Shown in pieces: positions 38,975 to 47,651 of a DNA stretch of 64,000 nt; within the stretch, counting starts at the first letter, position 1, and each line of letters begins with the position of its first letter. Made by a program: the position numbers and the translations under genes. The stretch lies in the NCBI RefSeq assembly GCF_003113265.1, contig NZ_PUIV01000007.1, forward strand, positions 1-64,000. Reading direction: 5' to 3'. The notes under the pieces were generated by a model. That model did not search any database, was not told the origin of the DNA, and worked only from the letters and a program-made list of their open reading frames with translations. The stretch is from Methylosinus sporium (GTDB lineage Bacteria; Pseudomonadota; Alphaproteobacteria; Rhizobiales; Beijerinckiaceae).

Positions 38975-38995
38975 GTTCATGATTTGTTTATGAAC
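38975..38995. promoter_or_regulatory. Possible second LexA half-match: GTTC-N7-GTTT within an inverted repeat
   Basis: GTTCATGATTTGTTT (38975-38989) is one base away from GTTC-N7-GTTC, the reverse form of the SOS box. The stretch also makes GTTCAT-N9-ATGAAC, an inverted repeat. It lies 13 bases after the perfect box. Confidence 0.4.
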
Positions 38996-39058
38996 CCGCG
39001 CCATCATGCGATGGTTCGGACGTGGCGCGCCGCGGGCGGGCGGCGCCGGGGGGCTTCC

Positions 39059-39763
39059 ATGCTGACCAAGAAACAGAGCGATCTGCTGCGCTTCATCCAT
39101 GAGCGCCTGAAGGAGACCGGCGTGCCGCCCTCCTTCGACGAGATGAAGGACGCGCTCGATCTGCGCTCCAAATCCGGCATTCACAGACTCATTCTCGCGC
39201 TCGAGGAGCGCGGCTTCATTCGCCGTCTGCCCAATCGCGCCCGTGCGCTCGAGGTGCTGCGCCTGCCCGAATCGGCGACGCCCCGCGTCGCCGCGCGCGG
39301 CGGCAAATTCTCGCCCTCGGTCATAGAGGGCGCGCTCGGCCGCGTGCGGCCCGTCCCGGCCGGCGAGCCGGAGTCCGATCAACAGGTGGCGATTCCGGTC
39401 ATGGGCCGCATCGCCGCCGGCACGCCCATCTCCGCGCTGCAGAATCGCAGCCACACCATCAGCCTGCCGCCGGATATGCTCGGCGGCGGCGAGCATTTCG
39501 CGCTCGAGGTGCGTGGCGATTCGATGATCGAGGCCGGCATTCTCGACGGCGACGTCGTCGTGGTGCGCAAGCAGGACAGCGCCGACACCGGCGATATCGT
39601 CGTCGCCCTCATCGACGACGAGGAGGCGACTTTGAAACGCCTGCGCAAGCGCGGCGCGTCAATAGCGCTAGAGGCCGCCAATCCGGCCTATGAGACGCGC
39701 ATTTTCGGGCCGGATCGCGTCCGCATCCAGGGCCGTCTGGTCAGCCTTCTGCGCAAATACTGA
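39059..39763 (+). CDS. lexA: LexA repressor
   Basis: The 234-residue SOS repressor. A winged helix-turn-helix covers residues 1-65 ([23 protein letters not shown]). An alphaproteobacterial-type linker follows (about 70-108). The self-cleavage site is Ala120-Gly121 in GRIAAGTP. The Ser/Lys dyad is S155 in GDSMIEAG and K193 in ATLKRL. The start [13 protein letters not shown] at 39059 is the family N-terminus; in-frame extensions upstream include no conserved residues. An SOS box lies upstream. Confidence 0.97.
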   Translation: MLTKKQSDLLRFIHERLKETGVPPSFDEMKDALDLRSKSGIHRLILALEERGFIRRLPNRARALEVLRLPESATPRVAARGGKFSPSVIEGALGRVRPVPAGEPESDQQVAIPVMGRIAAGTPISALQNRSHTISLPPDMLGGGEHFALEVRGDSMIEAGILDGDVVVVRKQDSADTGDIVVALIDDEEATLKRLRKRGASIALEAANPAYETRIFGPDRVRIQGRLVSLLRKY

Positions 39764-39928
39764 GAGCCTCGCGCCGCCACGATCTCGCCGCCCTTTGCCG
39801 CCATGGTCCGGCCTCGCGCGCTATTGGCGCGCGGGCCTGTCGGCGCGGCCGCCCTTTCGAAAGAAGCGCGCTCCGTCGCGCGCGGCCGTGCGGCCCGGCC
39901 CGCCTCTTTCTGCCCCGCCTCTTTCTGC

Positions 39929-41869
39929 ATGGACGATGGAATGTCGCACTCGACCGGCCCAATGCGCGAAATCGAAGGATCGAAACCCTCGAGCCTCGGT
40001 CGCCGCCTGCCTTTCGCGCGTCTTTCCCGGCGCTGGCTGATCGTGATGGGCGCCGTCGTGGCGGTGGCGCTCGGCGCGGCCCTCGCGCCCTGGACCTTCT
40101 CCACCAGCGCTCTGCTCGAGGAGATTTCCGGCCAGCTCAATTCCTCCTCTGGTCTCTTCATCGCCGCCAAGGGGCGCTCGACCTTCTCGGTGCTCCCCCG
40201 TCCGCACATCACCATAGACAGCATCGCCTTCGCGGACCCGACCGCGGCGCTCACCATCGAGGCGGAGCGATTGCACGGCAATGTGCTGCTGCTGCCGCTG
40301 CTCGCCGGCCGTCTCGAGATCGCCGACATAGAGCTCGTTCGCCCCGCCATCGAGATCGATCTCGACCGCAAGCCGATGAGCGCGGCAGGCGCCGCCGTGC
40401 GCGCGGCGGCGGCGCGCCCCTCGACTGCCGCGGCGGAAAAGGCCGATCGCGCCCGGCTCGGCGGCGTCGCCATCGTTTCCGGCGCGGCCCATGTCAAATA
40501 TGCCGGCGGCGAAGAGACACTGCGCGACATAGAGGCCAGTCTCGACTGGCGCACGGTCGGCTCGCCCGCGACGCTCGACCTCGCCTTCTCCTGGCGCGGC
40601 GAGCGACCGCGCGGCACGCTGTGGGTGCTCAAGCCCGGCGCCCTTCTGCGTGGCGAGCAGACGGCGGTCACCGTGCGGCTCGATTCCGACAGCTTGCGGG
40701 CGGAGGCGGAGGGCTTCGGCCAGCTCGGCCCCAAGCCCCGCTATATGGGGCGGCTCACCGCCTCCTCGCCCTCGCTGCGCCATGCGCTCGCCCTCGCCAA
40801 TGTGAGCGCGCCGCTGCCCGGGCCTTTCGAGAATGTCCAGCTTTCCGCCAAAGCCAGCGTCGGCCTGCGCGATTTCCAGCTCACCGATCTGAAGCTCTCG
40901 GCCGACGACAATGAGTTCGAGGGCTCCTTCGGTCTGCGCCACGAGGGCGACAAGCCGATCGTCCATGCGACGCTCGCCAGCAATTACGTGTCGCTGAAGC
41001 CGATGGTCGCCGATCTGCCGTCGCTCTCCGGCGCCGACGGCCAGTGGAGCCGCGACGCTTTCGTTTTGCCGGATATTCAGAACGCCGATGTCGATCTGCG
41101 CCTTTCGGCGACGCGCGCCCGCGTTCTGCGGCTCAATCTCGAGGACGCCGCTCTGTCGCTGCTGCTGCGCGGCGGCCGGCTCGAGCTCGCTCTCGCCGAG
41201 GCGGCGGCTTATAAGGGAACCGTGAAGGGCCGCGCCATTTTCGCCGCCAATGCGGCGGGCGCGCTGGAATTCCACGCCAATGCGCAGCTGACCGGCGTCG
41301 ACGCTGGCGCGCTCGCCTGGGACGCCGCCGCGCGGCCCGATCTCGGCGGCGCGCTGGACGCCAATTTCACGCTCGACGCCACTGGCGACAGCGTCGCGCA
41401 GCTCATGCGCGATCTCGACGGCCGCGCCACCCTCACGCTGAGTGAGGGCGAGGTCGACGGCATAGACCTGGAGCGCGCGCTCCGCCGCATCGACAAACGG
41501 CCCTTGTCGAGCGCGATGGACATTCGCTCCGGTCACTCGCTGGTGGATCGCGCCAGCGCGACCATCAAAATCGTCAAGGGAACCGCGAATATAGAGGATG
41601 GCCAAGCGCATGGGCCGGGCTTCGCGCTGGCCTTCGCCGGCCAGGCGCGCATCCCGGAGCGCAGCCTCGCGATGAAGGCGCAGGCCAATGAGGCCGACGC
41701 CGCCGGCAAGCCGCGCGAGAAGGGCGTGCAGATCGGCTTCGATCTCTCCGGCGCTTGGGACGATCCCGTCTTCGCGCCGGACGCCGCCGCGCTGATCAAG
41801 CGCTCCGGCGCCGCCGCGCCGCTGCTGCCGCGCGTCGAGCCGGAGCCGGGCGCGGCGAAGGAGCGGTGA
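39929..41869 (+). CDS. AsmA family protein
   Basis: The large protein (646 residues from ATG 39929) has a cytoplasmic N-terminus, a single transmembrane helix (WLIVMGAVVAVALGAALAPW) and a long periplasmic part built of beta repeats. It contains the AsmA N-terminal pattern (LLEEISGQLNSSSGLFIAAKGRSTFSVLPRPHITIDSIAF) and the C-terminal AsmA_2-like region (DGRATLTLSEGEVDGIDLERALRRID and SGHSLVDRASATIKIVKG). Proteins of this type are lipid-transfer or outer membrane assembly factors bridging the envelope. Starts at 39941 and 39962 are alternatives since no clear ribosome site marks one of them. Confidence 0.85.
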   Translation: MDDGMSHSTGPMREIEGSKPSSLGRRLPFARLSRRWLIVMGAVVAVALGAALAPWTFSTSALLEEISGQLNSSSGLFIAAKGRSTFSVLPRPHITIDSIAFADPTAALTIEAERLHGNVLLLPLLAGRLEIADIELVRPAIEIDLDRKPMSAAGAAVRAAAARPSTAAAEKADRARLGGVAIVSGAAHVKYAGGEETLRDIEASLDWRTVGSPATLDLAFSWRGERPRGTLWVLKPGALLRGEQTAVTVRLDSDSLRAEAEGFGQLGPKPRYMGRLTASSPSLRHALALANVSAPLPGPFENVQLSAKASVGLRDFQLTDLKLSADDNEFEGSFGLRHEGDKPIVHATLASNYVSLKPMVADLPSLSGADGQWSRDAFVLPDIQNADVDLRLSATRARVLRLNLEDAALSLLLRGGRLELALAEAAAYKGTVKGRAIFAANAAGALEFHANAQLTGVDAGALAWDAAARPDLGGALDANFTLDATGDSVAQLMRDLDGRATLTLSEGEVDGIDLERALRRIDKRPLSSAMDIRSGHSLVDRASATIKIVKGTANIEDGQAHGPGFALAFAGQARIPERSLAMKAQANEADAAGKPREKGVQIGFDLSGAWDDPVFAPDAAALIKRSGAAAPLLPRVEPEPGAAKER

Positions 41870-41878
41870 GGTTTTTCC

Positions 41879-42406
41879 CTAGCCTCCTTCTTTTCCGAGC
41901 ACCCTTTCGAGCTTCACGAGATCGAGCGCCAGCGTCGGCGTTTCCATCGGAAGGCGCATGAAGCCATGATGGCGGTAGAAGGCCTCCGCCGTCGGCGAGA
42001 TCGCATGCACGACGAGGAGGCGGGCGGCCACTTCGCGCGCGGCGCGCAGCGAGCGTGAAACCGCGTCGTGAAGCAGCGCTCGGCCTATGCCGCGTCCCTG
42101 CCAGCGCGCGTCGATGGCGAGGCGCCCGAGGATCACCGAAGGAATATGTCGCGGCATGTTTCGCCGCATGGAGCCGAGCGCTTCCCGGTCGAGAATCTGG
42201 CCCATGCTCAGCGCGTAGAAGCCGACGACCTGTTGCGAGCCAGTGGCGCAGAGCACATAGGTTTTGCTCGCGCCAGCCTCCATATTGGCGAGGGCGCGCC
42301 TCAGCAGCCATTCGTCCAGAACCGTTTCGCCGCAGCGAAAATCCGCGAGCTCGTGGCTTTCGTTCAGTGGCGCGGGCGGCTCGAGAGGCGGCGGCGTTTC
42401 AGCCAT
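41879..42406 (-). CDS. GNAT-family acetyltransferase toxin (TacT-type)
   Basis: The 175-residue GNAT protein has the acetyl-CoA P-loop in ARWQGRGIGRALLHDAV (R/Q-x2-G-x-G/A) and the TacT-like segments HELADFRCGETVLDEWLLRRALANMEAGASKTYVL and the Tyr/His region AEAFYRHHGFMRLP. TacT toxins acetylate charged aminoacyl-tRNA, blocking translation. The gene overlaps the end of its antitoxin gene by 8 bases (42399-42406), the classic two-gene layout. It is convergent with the AsmA-like gene. Confidence 0.88.
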   Translation of the reverse strand: MAETPPPLEPPAPLNESHELADFRCGETVLDEWLLRRALANMEAGASKTYVLCATGSQQVVGFYALSMGQILDREALGSMRRNMPRHIPSVILGRLAIDARWQGRGIGRALLHDAVSRSLRAAREVAARLLVVHAISPTAEAFYRHHGFMRLPMETPTLALDLVKLERVLGKEGG

Positions 42407-42689
42407 TCCGCCAGGGGGCTCTGCTCGCGGCGAGCCGCTTCATGCCCGCCTCTTCCTCGGCGGAAGCCGGCGTATCCATCCAATCGAGAATTTGTCGAAA
42501 GGCCCGACGGTCCGCCATGATCGTCGTCTGATCGAGCAGGACATTCTTGGCTGCGCTCAAGGCGGAGGCGAGCATGAATTGCGAGCGATTGGTTCCCGTC
42601 AATTCGGCCGCCTGGTCGATGAGCGAGCGGTCCTGCTCGCGGGCGCGCAGGTGAATATTGACTTCGGCGAGCGGCGGAGAGGGTTTCAT
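42399..42689 (-). CDS. DUF1778 (TacA-type) antitoxin
   Basis: The 96-residue protein starts with a ribbon-helix-helix-like DNA-binding part (VNIHLRAREQDRSLIDQAAELTGTNRSQFMLASALSAAKNVLLDQT), the exact pattern of DUF1778 antitoxins, then a C-terminal toxin-neutralising region (about 55-96) with a DWMDTPA segment. It would bind the promoter and the GNAT toxin. ATG at 42689 follows GGCGGAGAGGG-rich sequence only on the other strand; the ribosome site is unclear. Confidence 0.9.
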   Translation of the reverse strand: MKPSPPLAEVNIHLRAREQDRSLIDQAAELTGTNRSQFMLASALSAAKNVLLDQTTIMADRRAFRQILDWMDTPASAEEEAGMKRLAASRAPWRNG

Positions 42690-42710
42690 GCGCTCGAAGA
42701 TGGCGTCGTG

Positions 42711-42727
42711 TGTTTACAATGTCAACA
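42711..42727. promoter_or_regulatory. Palindromic operator and TTGACA-like -35 of the toxin-antitoxin operon
   Basis: On the minus strand TGTTGACATTGTAAACA is a near-perfect palindrome (arms TGTTGACA and TGTAAACA, one mismatch) 22 bases from the antitoxin ATG. It contains a perfect TTGACA. A ribbon-helix-helix antitoxin covering the -35 would give autorepression, as known for this family. The -10 (CATCTT) is poor. Confidence 0.6.
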
Positions 42728-42737
42728 TCCGCGCGCC

Positions 42738-43532
42738 TCACCCCGCCCCGCCGCCCTTGGCGCGCCCGCGTGTGAGCAGCGCCGAAAGGCCGAGCGCGAC
42801 GGCGACCAAGCCGAGCAGCAGCGTCGAAATGGCGTTGACCTCCGGCGAGACGCCGAGCCGCACTTGCGAGTAGATGCGCATCGGCAAGGTGGTGGCGCCG
42901 GGGCCGGTGGTGAAGCTGGCGATCACGAGATCGTCGAGCGAGATGATGAAGGCGAGGAGATAGGCGCTGACGACGGAGGGCGCGATCAGCGGCAGAGTGA
43001 CGAGCGCGAAGGCGCGGACCGGCGTCGCGCCGAGATCCATCGCGGCCTCCTCCAGCGTGCGGTCGCAGCCTTTCAGCGCGGCGTGGATCATCACAGTGGC
43101 GAAGCACATTGTGAAAGAGGCGTGCGCCAGCACCAGGGTGAGAAAGCCCCGCTCGACGCCGAAAGCGACGAAGACCAGCAGCAGGCCGAGCCCGAGCACC
43201 ACTTCCGGCATCACCAGCGGCGCATAGATGGAGCCCGCGAAGAGCGTGCGCGAGCGGAAGCCGCCAAAACGCGCCAGCGCCAGCGCGGCCAGCAATCCGT
43301 TGATCGTCGCGATCAGCGCCGAGAGCGCGGCGGCGGCGAGGCTGATCTCGGCTGCGCGCAGCATCTGCTCGTCATGGAGCAGGGCGGCGTACCATTTGGT
43401 GGAGAAGCCGCCCCACACAGTCACCAGCCGCGAGGCGTTGAAGCTCATCGTCGCCAATATGACGATCGGCCCATAGAGAAAGCCGAAGCCGAGAAGGAGC
43501 GCGGCGAGGCGCAGAAGACGCGCGCCGCTCAT
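42738..43532 (-). CDS. Polyamine-type ABC transporter permease (PotI/PotC-like)
   Basis: The 264-residue protein has six transmembrane helices and the binding-protein-dependent permease EAA motif (EEAAMDLGATPVRAFALVTLPLIAPSV, about residues 170-195) that docks onto the ATPase. The N-terminus FLYGPIVILATMSFNASR and SLDDLVIASFTTGPGATTLPMRIYSQVRLG match PotC/PotI. Its ATG overlaps the stop of the preceding permease gene (43529-43532). Downstream lies the toxin-antitoxin operon. Confidence 0.88.
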   Translation of the reverse strand: MSGARLLRLAALLLGFGFLYGPIVILATMSFNASRLVTVWGGFSTKWYAALLHDEQMLRAAEISLAAAALSALIATINGLLAALALARFGGFRSRTLFAGSIYAPLVMPEVVLGLGLLLVFVAFGVERGFLTLVLAHASFTMCFATVMIHAALKGCDRTLEEAAMDLGATPVRAFALVTLPLIAPSVVSAYLLAFIISLDDLVIASFTTGPGATTLPMRIYSQVRLGVSPEVNAISTLLLGLVAVALGLSALLTRGRAKGGGAG

Positions 43533-44446
43533 CGCTCGCCCTCGCGCAATTGCGCGCGCTCATAGAGAAGAATGGGAATGAGCAGCAGCGCCAGCAGCGC
43601 CACCGCCGCGGCGGAGGCCGCCGGCCAATCGCGATTGGCGAAGAAGTCGTTCCAGAGCGTGCGGCCGATCATCAGAGTGTCGGAGCCGCCGAGCAGATCG
43701 GGAATGACGAATTCGCCGACCGAGGGAATGAAGACGAGCAGCGCGCCGGCGATGATGCCGCGGCGCGACAGCGGCAGAGTGACATGCAGAAAGACTTGGA
43801 ACGGCGTCGCGCCGAGATCGGCGGCGGCCTCGCGTAGCGAAGCGTCTTGCCCCTCGATCGCCGCATAGAGCGGCAGCAGCATGAAGGGCAGATAGGAATA
43901 GACGATGCCGACGACCACCGCGCCGCTGGTCGCGAACATGGGCAGCGGCGCGTCGATGAGGCCGAGCGCCATCAATGCATGATTGATGATCCCTTCGTCC
44001 TTCAGCAGCGTGATCCAGGCATAGACGCGGATCAGAAAGCTCGTCCAGAAGGGCGCGACGGCGAAGCCGATGAGCACGGGGCGCAAGCGGCGCGGCGCGC
44101 GCGCTATGGCGAGCGCGAAAGGATAGGCGATGAGAAGGCAGACCAGCGTCGCGACGCCGGCGATGCTCAGCGAGGAGAGATAGGAGTCGAGATAGAGCGA
44201 ATCCTCGGCGAGGCCGCGATAGGCGTCGAGGCCGAGCTGCGAGAGCTTCTCGAAAAAGCCGGCGAGGCCGGCGCCGTCGAAGACAGGCTCATAGGGCGGG
44301 CGCGCCTGCGCCGGACGCGACAGCGAGATTTTGACGATCAGCGCGAAGGGCGCGAGGAAGAATAGCGCGATCCAGGCATAGGGCGCGGCGATGACCAGCA
44401 TCTCGCCGCGCGTGAGCCTGCGTCTTTTGCCGCCCTCCTGCATCAT
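43529..44446 (-). CDS. Polyamine-type ABC transporter permease (PotH/PotB-like)
   Basis: The 305-residue inner membrane protein has an N-terminal helix (APYAWIALFFLAPFALIVKISLS) then five more, and the EAA loop (REAAADLGATPFQVFLHVTLPLSRRGI, about 215-241). The blocks PFWTSFLIRVYAWITLLKDEGIIN and FIPSVGEFVIPDLLGGSDTLMIG are characteristic of PotB/PotH. ATG 44446 overlaps the ATPase stop (ATGA). A normal length and no defects. Confidence 0.88.
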   Translation of the reverse strand: MMQEGGKRRRLTRGEMLVIAAPYAWIALFFLAPFALIVKISLSRPAQARPPYEPVFDGAGLAGFFEKLSQLGLDAYRGLAEDSLYLDSYLSSLSIAGVATLVCLLIAYPFALAIARAPRRLRPVLIGFAVAPFWTSFLIRVYAWITLLKDEGIINHALMALGLIDAPLPMFATSGAVVVGIVYSYLPFMLLPLYAAIEGQDASLREAAADLGATPFQVFLHVTLPLSRRGIIAGALLVFIPSVGEFVIPDLLGGSDTLMIGRTLWNDFFANRDWPAASAAAVALLALLLIPILLYERAQLREGER

Positions 44447-45501
44447 TCGCTCGCGAAAATGCGCCCGGCCTCGGGCGCGATGGAGATGCGCGCCGCATCG
44501 CCGACGCAAAAAGGCGCGCCGCTGTTCGCGCCGCGCGAGACGCGCAAGGTCCCCCCGCCGGAAAGGCGCAGGCGGAAATGCGTCGTCTCGCCGCGAAAGG
44601 CGACGTCTTCCACCACGCCGTCCAAGCCTGCGTTTTCTTGCGTCGCCGGCGCGATGGCGATCCGCTCTGGCCGCACGGCGAGCACGGCTTTCGCGCCTTG
44701 CGAGAGACCGCCGCCTTCCACCGGCAGACGGCCGAAGGGGCCGACGAAGGCGCCGTTCTCGATGTGGCCCTCGAGGAAATTCATCTGGCCGATGAAGCCG
44801 GCGACGAAGCGCGTCGCGGGGCGCTCATAGACCTCTGTCGGCGCGCCGATCTGCTCTATGCGGCCGGCGCGCATCACGGCGATGCGATCGGCCATCACCA
44901 GCGCCTCGTCTTGATCGTGCGTGACGACGACGAAGCTCGTCTTCAGCCGGCGTTGGATTTCCTTGATCTGAAATTGCGTCTCCTCGCGCAATTGGCGATC
45001 GAGCGCGCCCAAGGGCTCGTCGAGCAGCAGCAGTCGCGGGCCGGGCGCGAGGGCTCTCGCGAGCGCCACGCGTTGGCGCTGGCCGCCGGAGAGAAGGTCG
45101 GGCCGGCGCGTCTCGACGCCCTCGAGCCGCACGATCTGCAGCAACTCGGCGACGCGGGCGGCGATCTCCGCTCTGCCCTTGCCCTGCCGGCGCAGGCCGA
45201 AGGCGATGTTCTCGAACACCGAGAGATGCGGAAACAGCGCGTAGGATTGGAACATGAGATTGACCGGCCGCCGATGCGGCGGCGCGCCGCTCATATCGGC
45301 GCCGCCGATCTCGATGCGGCCGGCGTCCAAGGTCTCGAAGCCGGCGACGAGGCGCATCAGCGTGGTCTTGCCGCAGCCAGAGGGGCCGAGCAGCGCGAAA
45401 AACTCGCCGGCGCCCACCTCGAGCGAAACGTCCTCGAGCGCCGCGATCGCGCCGAAGCGCTTGGACGCGCCTTTGATCGAGAGTAGCGGCGCGTCGGTCA
45501 T
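44443..45501 (-). CDS. Polyamine-type ABC transporter ATP-binding protein (PotG/PotA-like)
   Basis: The 352-residue ATPase has Walker A GPSGCGKTT (39-47), the Q-loop FQSYALFPHL, the signature LSGGQRQRVALARALA, Walker B LLLLDEPLGALD, and a C-terminal TOBE domain (about 275-350). First gene of a three-gene ATGA-coupled transport operon. The window has no periplasmic binding protein gene for it; that protein must be encoded elsewhere. Putrescine or spermidine is the likely substrate by homology; the Tat-exported spermidine-dehydrogenase-like protein 32 kb away would act on the same class of molecule. Confidence 0.9.
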   Translation of the reverse strand: MTDAPLLSIKGASKRFGAIAALEDVSLEVGAGEFFALLGPSGCGKTTLMRLVAGFETLDAGRIEIGGADMSGAPPHRRPVNLMFQSYALFPHLSVFENIAFGLRRQGKGRAEIAARVAELLQIVRLEGVETRRPDLLSGGQRQRVALARALAPGPRLLLLDEPLGALDRQLREETQFQIKEIQRRLKTSFVVVTHDQDEALVMADRIAVMRAGRIEQIGAPTEVYERPATRFVAGFIGQMNFLEGHIENGAFVGPFGRLPVEGGGLSQGAKAVLAVRPERIAIAPATQENAGLDGVVEDVAFRGETTHFRLRLSGGGTLRVSRGANSGAPFCVGDAARISIAPEAGRIFASE

Positions 45502-45527
45502 TTCGCTCCTGTTCTCGGATCGAAGGC

Positions 45528-45546
45528 GCGAGCCGAAAAGGCTCGC
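45528..45546. terminator. Hairpin between the methyltransferase and the transporter operon
   Basis: GCGAGCC-GAAAA-GGCTCGC forms a 7-bp stem 10 bases after the methyltransferase stop and 27 bases before the ATPase start. On the minus strand the loop is TTTTC. No T-run follows the stem, so attenuation rather than full termination is possible. Confidence 0.4.
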
Positions 45547-45555
45547 GGATCGCCG

Positions 45556-46251
45556 TCAGCCGTCCCGGCGGAAGGCCGCGCGCCAATGGCGGACCATGGC
45601 GTTCGTCGCGGAAATATCCTCGAGCGTCTCGCAACGCAAGCCGCCCACGGAGAGCGCTTCCATGCGGCTCGGCGGCAGCGGCCAGGGCGGGCCGCCGATC
45701 TCCTGGCCCTCGTCGCGGGCGCGGGCGATGACGAGCAGCAGCCCGCCCGGCGCGACCAGGCCGGCGAGCGCCTGCGCCGCTGCATCCAGAAGCGTGTCGG
45801 GCAGGGCTTGCAGCGTGTAGCATTCATGGACGAGATCGAAGCCGCCGCGCCATTCCTCCGGCGCGGCGAAGAGATCGGCGGCGCGATATTCGACGGCGCT
45901 CTGCGGAAAGCGGCGCTTCGCCCAGGCGACGGCGTCCCCGACGAGGTCGAAGGCGGTCACATTCGCGCCGGCGGCGGCGAGCGCCTCGGCGTTGTCGCCG
46001 AGCCCGCAGCCGACATCGAGCGCGCGCAGACCGTCGAGGCGTCGGGTCGCGAGCCAGTCGGCGAGCAGCGGATGCGGCGCGAGATGCGCCCATGGCACGC
46101 CGGCGGCGTCGCCCTCGGCGAGGCGATAGACGGCCTCGAACCAATCCTTGCGCTGCGGATCGGCCTCGACGCCGCCGGGCCTCTTATGTGGGTCGATCTC
46201 GTCGAGACGGGCGCGCGCAGCGGCGCGGCGCGCGAAAAACTCTTCGGTCAC
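45556..46251 (-). CDS. Class I SAM-dependent methyltransferase
   Basis: The 231-residue protein has the SAM motif I ALDVGCGLGDNAEALAAAG (about residues 74-92), motif post I FDLVGDAVAWAKRRFP and motif II FDLVHECYTLQALP. The substrate is unknown. The GTG at 46251 overlaps the stop of holC (GTGA, 46248-46251) and has GGAGAAG upstream. An in-frame ATG at 46266 is an alternative. It forms an operon with holC. Confidence 0.85.
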   Translation of the reverse strand: MTEEFFARRAAARARLDEIDPHKRPGGVEADPQRKDWFEAVYRLAEGDAAGVPWAHLAPHPLLADWLATRRLDGLRALDVGCGLGDNAEALAAAGANVTAFDLVGDAVAWAKRRFPQSAVEYRAADLFAAPEEWRGGFDLVHECYTLQALPDTLLDAAAQALAGLVAPGGLLLVIARARDEGQEIGGPPWPLPPSRMEALSVGGLRCETLEDISATNAMVRHWRAAFRRDG

Positions 46252-46715
46252 GCCTGCTTCTCCCATTTGCCTTCCTCGCTCTGGCGCCAGTAGGAGAGCG
46301 TGTGGCCTTCCGTCTTCAGCTGCCGCCATTGCGCGCGCGCGGCCTGCACCGCCGCTTCGTCATTGCCGTCGAACATGAGTATGGCGCGCTCTTCCGGCGC
46401 GCTCGCAGGGTCGGCGAGCACGGGAGACAGCTCCGCATTTTCCACGAAGAAGCGGACATGGGCGTGATTGGGATTGTCCCGGCCGATGGTGAGGAAGATC
46501 GGCTGCGTCTCGGGATCGTCGTCCTTGGCCGAGCCATGCGGCAGAAAACTATCCCCCGCATAGGACCAGAGCAGATCGTCGAGCGCTTCCAGCCGCCGCG
46601 CGCTGGTCGCCTGCACCACGACGCGCCAGTCGCGCGCCAGCGACAGCTCGAGCAGCTTGGGCAAAGCGCTTTCCAGCGGGAGGCGCTGGAGATGATAGAA
46701 CCAGACATCGGTCAT
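46248..46715 (-). CDS. holC: DNA polymerase III chi subunit
   Basis: The 155-residue protein starts MTDVWFYHLQRLPLESALPKLLELSLARDWRVVVQ, the typical HolC N-terminus. It continues with EALDDLLWSYAGDSFLPHG, a block conserved in chi subunits, and IFLTIGRDNPNHAHVRFFV. It links the clamp loader to single-stranded-DNA-binding protein. The ATG at 46715 gives the family start; longer forms begin with a non-conserved stretch. It precedes the methyltransferase gene in one operon. Confidence 0.92.
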   Translation of the reverse strand: MTDVWFYHLQRLPLESALPKLLELSLARDWRVVVQATSARRLEALDDLLWSYAGDSFLPHGSAKDDDPETQPIFLTIGRDNPNHAHVRFFVENAELSPVLADPASAPEERAILMFDGNDEAAVQAARAQWRQLKTEGHTLSYWRQSEEGKWEKQA

Positions 46716-46752
46716 GGCGTGAGCTTCCATGCTTCGCGCGTGATCATGGGCG

Positions 46753-47529
46753 TCACGCCAGCTCGCATCTGATCGGCACATGGTCGGAGGGCTTGGCGCC
46801 GGCGCGCAGCTCCTTGTCGATTGTCACGCTCTGCAAGCGGTCGGCGGCCTGCGGCGAGAGCAGAAGATGGTCGATGCGAATGCCATTGTTCTTCTGCCAG
46901 GCGCCGGCCTGATAATCCCAGAATGTGTAGAGGCCGGTGGCGTCGGTGGAGGCGCGGAGCGCCTCCGTATAGCCGAGGTTCAGCAACTCCTGGAATTTGG
47001 CGCGGGTCTGCGGCAGGAACAGCGCGTCGCCGGCCCAGGCTTTGGGGTCATGGACGTCGCCGGGCGTGGGGATAACATTATAGTCGCCGGCCAGAACCAC
47101 CGGCTCCTCGAGCGCCAGAAGGCTCGCCGCATGGGCGATGAGGCAATCCATGAAGGCGAGCTTATAGGTGTATTTCTCTGTGTCCGGCGGATTGCCATTG
47201 GGCAGATAGATGCTGGCGACGCGCAGGGCGCCATGATCGGTGGAGACGACGGCCTCTATGTAGCGGGCCTGCGGATCATGCTCGAATTTCGGCAGGCCGC
47301 GCACCACTTCTATCGGCGTCTTGGAGAGAATGGCGACGCCATTGAAGGTCTTCTGCCCATGCGTCTCGACATTATAGCCGAGATCCTCGATCTCGGCGCG
47401 CGGGAAGGCCTTGTCCTCGCATTTGATCTCTTGCAGGCACAGCACGTCCGGCGCGACCTCGCGCAGATAGGCGGTGAGCGGCTCCAGCCGCTGGCGGACG
47501 GAATTGACGTTCCAAGTGGCGATGCGCAA
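46753..47529 (-). CDS. xthA: Exodeoxyribonuclease III
   Basis: The 258-residue AP endonuclease of the EEP superfamily. It shows the N-terminal RIATWNVNSVRQRL, the metal-binding CLQEIKCEDKAFP (Glu), the YLPNGNPP block, the GDYNVIPTPGDVHD catalytic Asp/Asn and the C-terminal SDHVPI His. It repairs abasic sites in DNA. The start is TTG at 47529 with GGGAG upstream; the length is normal. It runs in the same direction as holC, 37 bases upstream. Confidence 0.95.
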   Translation of the reverse strand: MRIATWNVNSVRQRLEPLTAYLREVAPDVLCLQEIKCEDKAFPRAEIEDLGYNVETHGQKTFNGVAILSKTPIEVVRGLPKFEHDPQARYIEAVVSTDHGALRVASIYLPNGNPPDTEKYTYKLAFMDCLIAHAASLLALEEPVVLAGDYNVIPTPGDVHDPKAWAGDALFLPQTRAKFQELLNLGYTEALRASTDATGLYTFWDYQAGAWQKNNGIRIDHLLLSPQAADRLQSVTIDKELRAGAKPSDHVPIRCELA

Positions 47530-47651
47530 GGCGGGCTCCCGGTCATGGACCGGCCCTCGTCATAGCGCGCGCGCCGCCGGAATGAAACGTTCCGCTCCAA
47601 TTGTCGTCACAGGCCGAGGCTATATGCTCGCCTCGAGCCCGGAGCGCCCGA

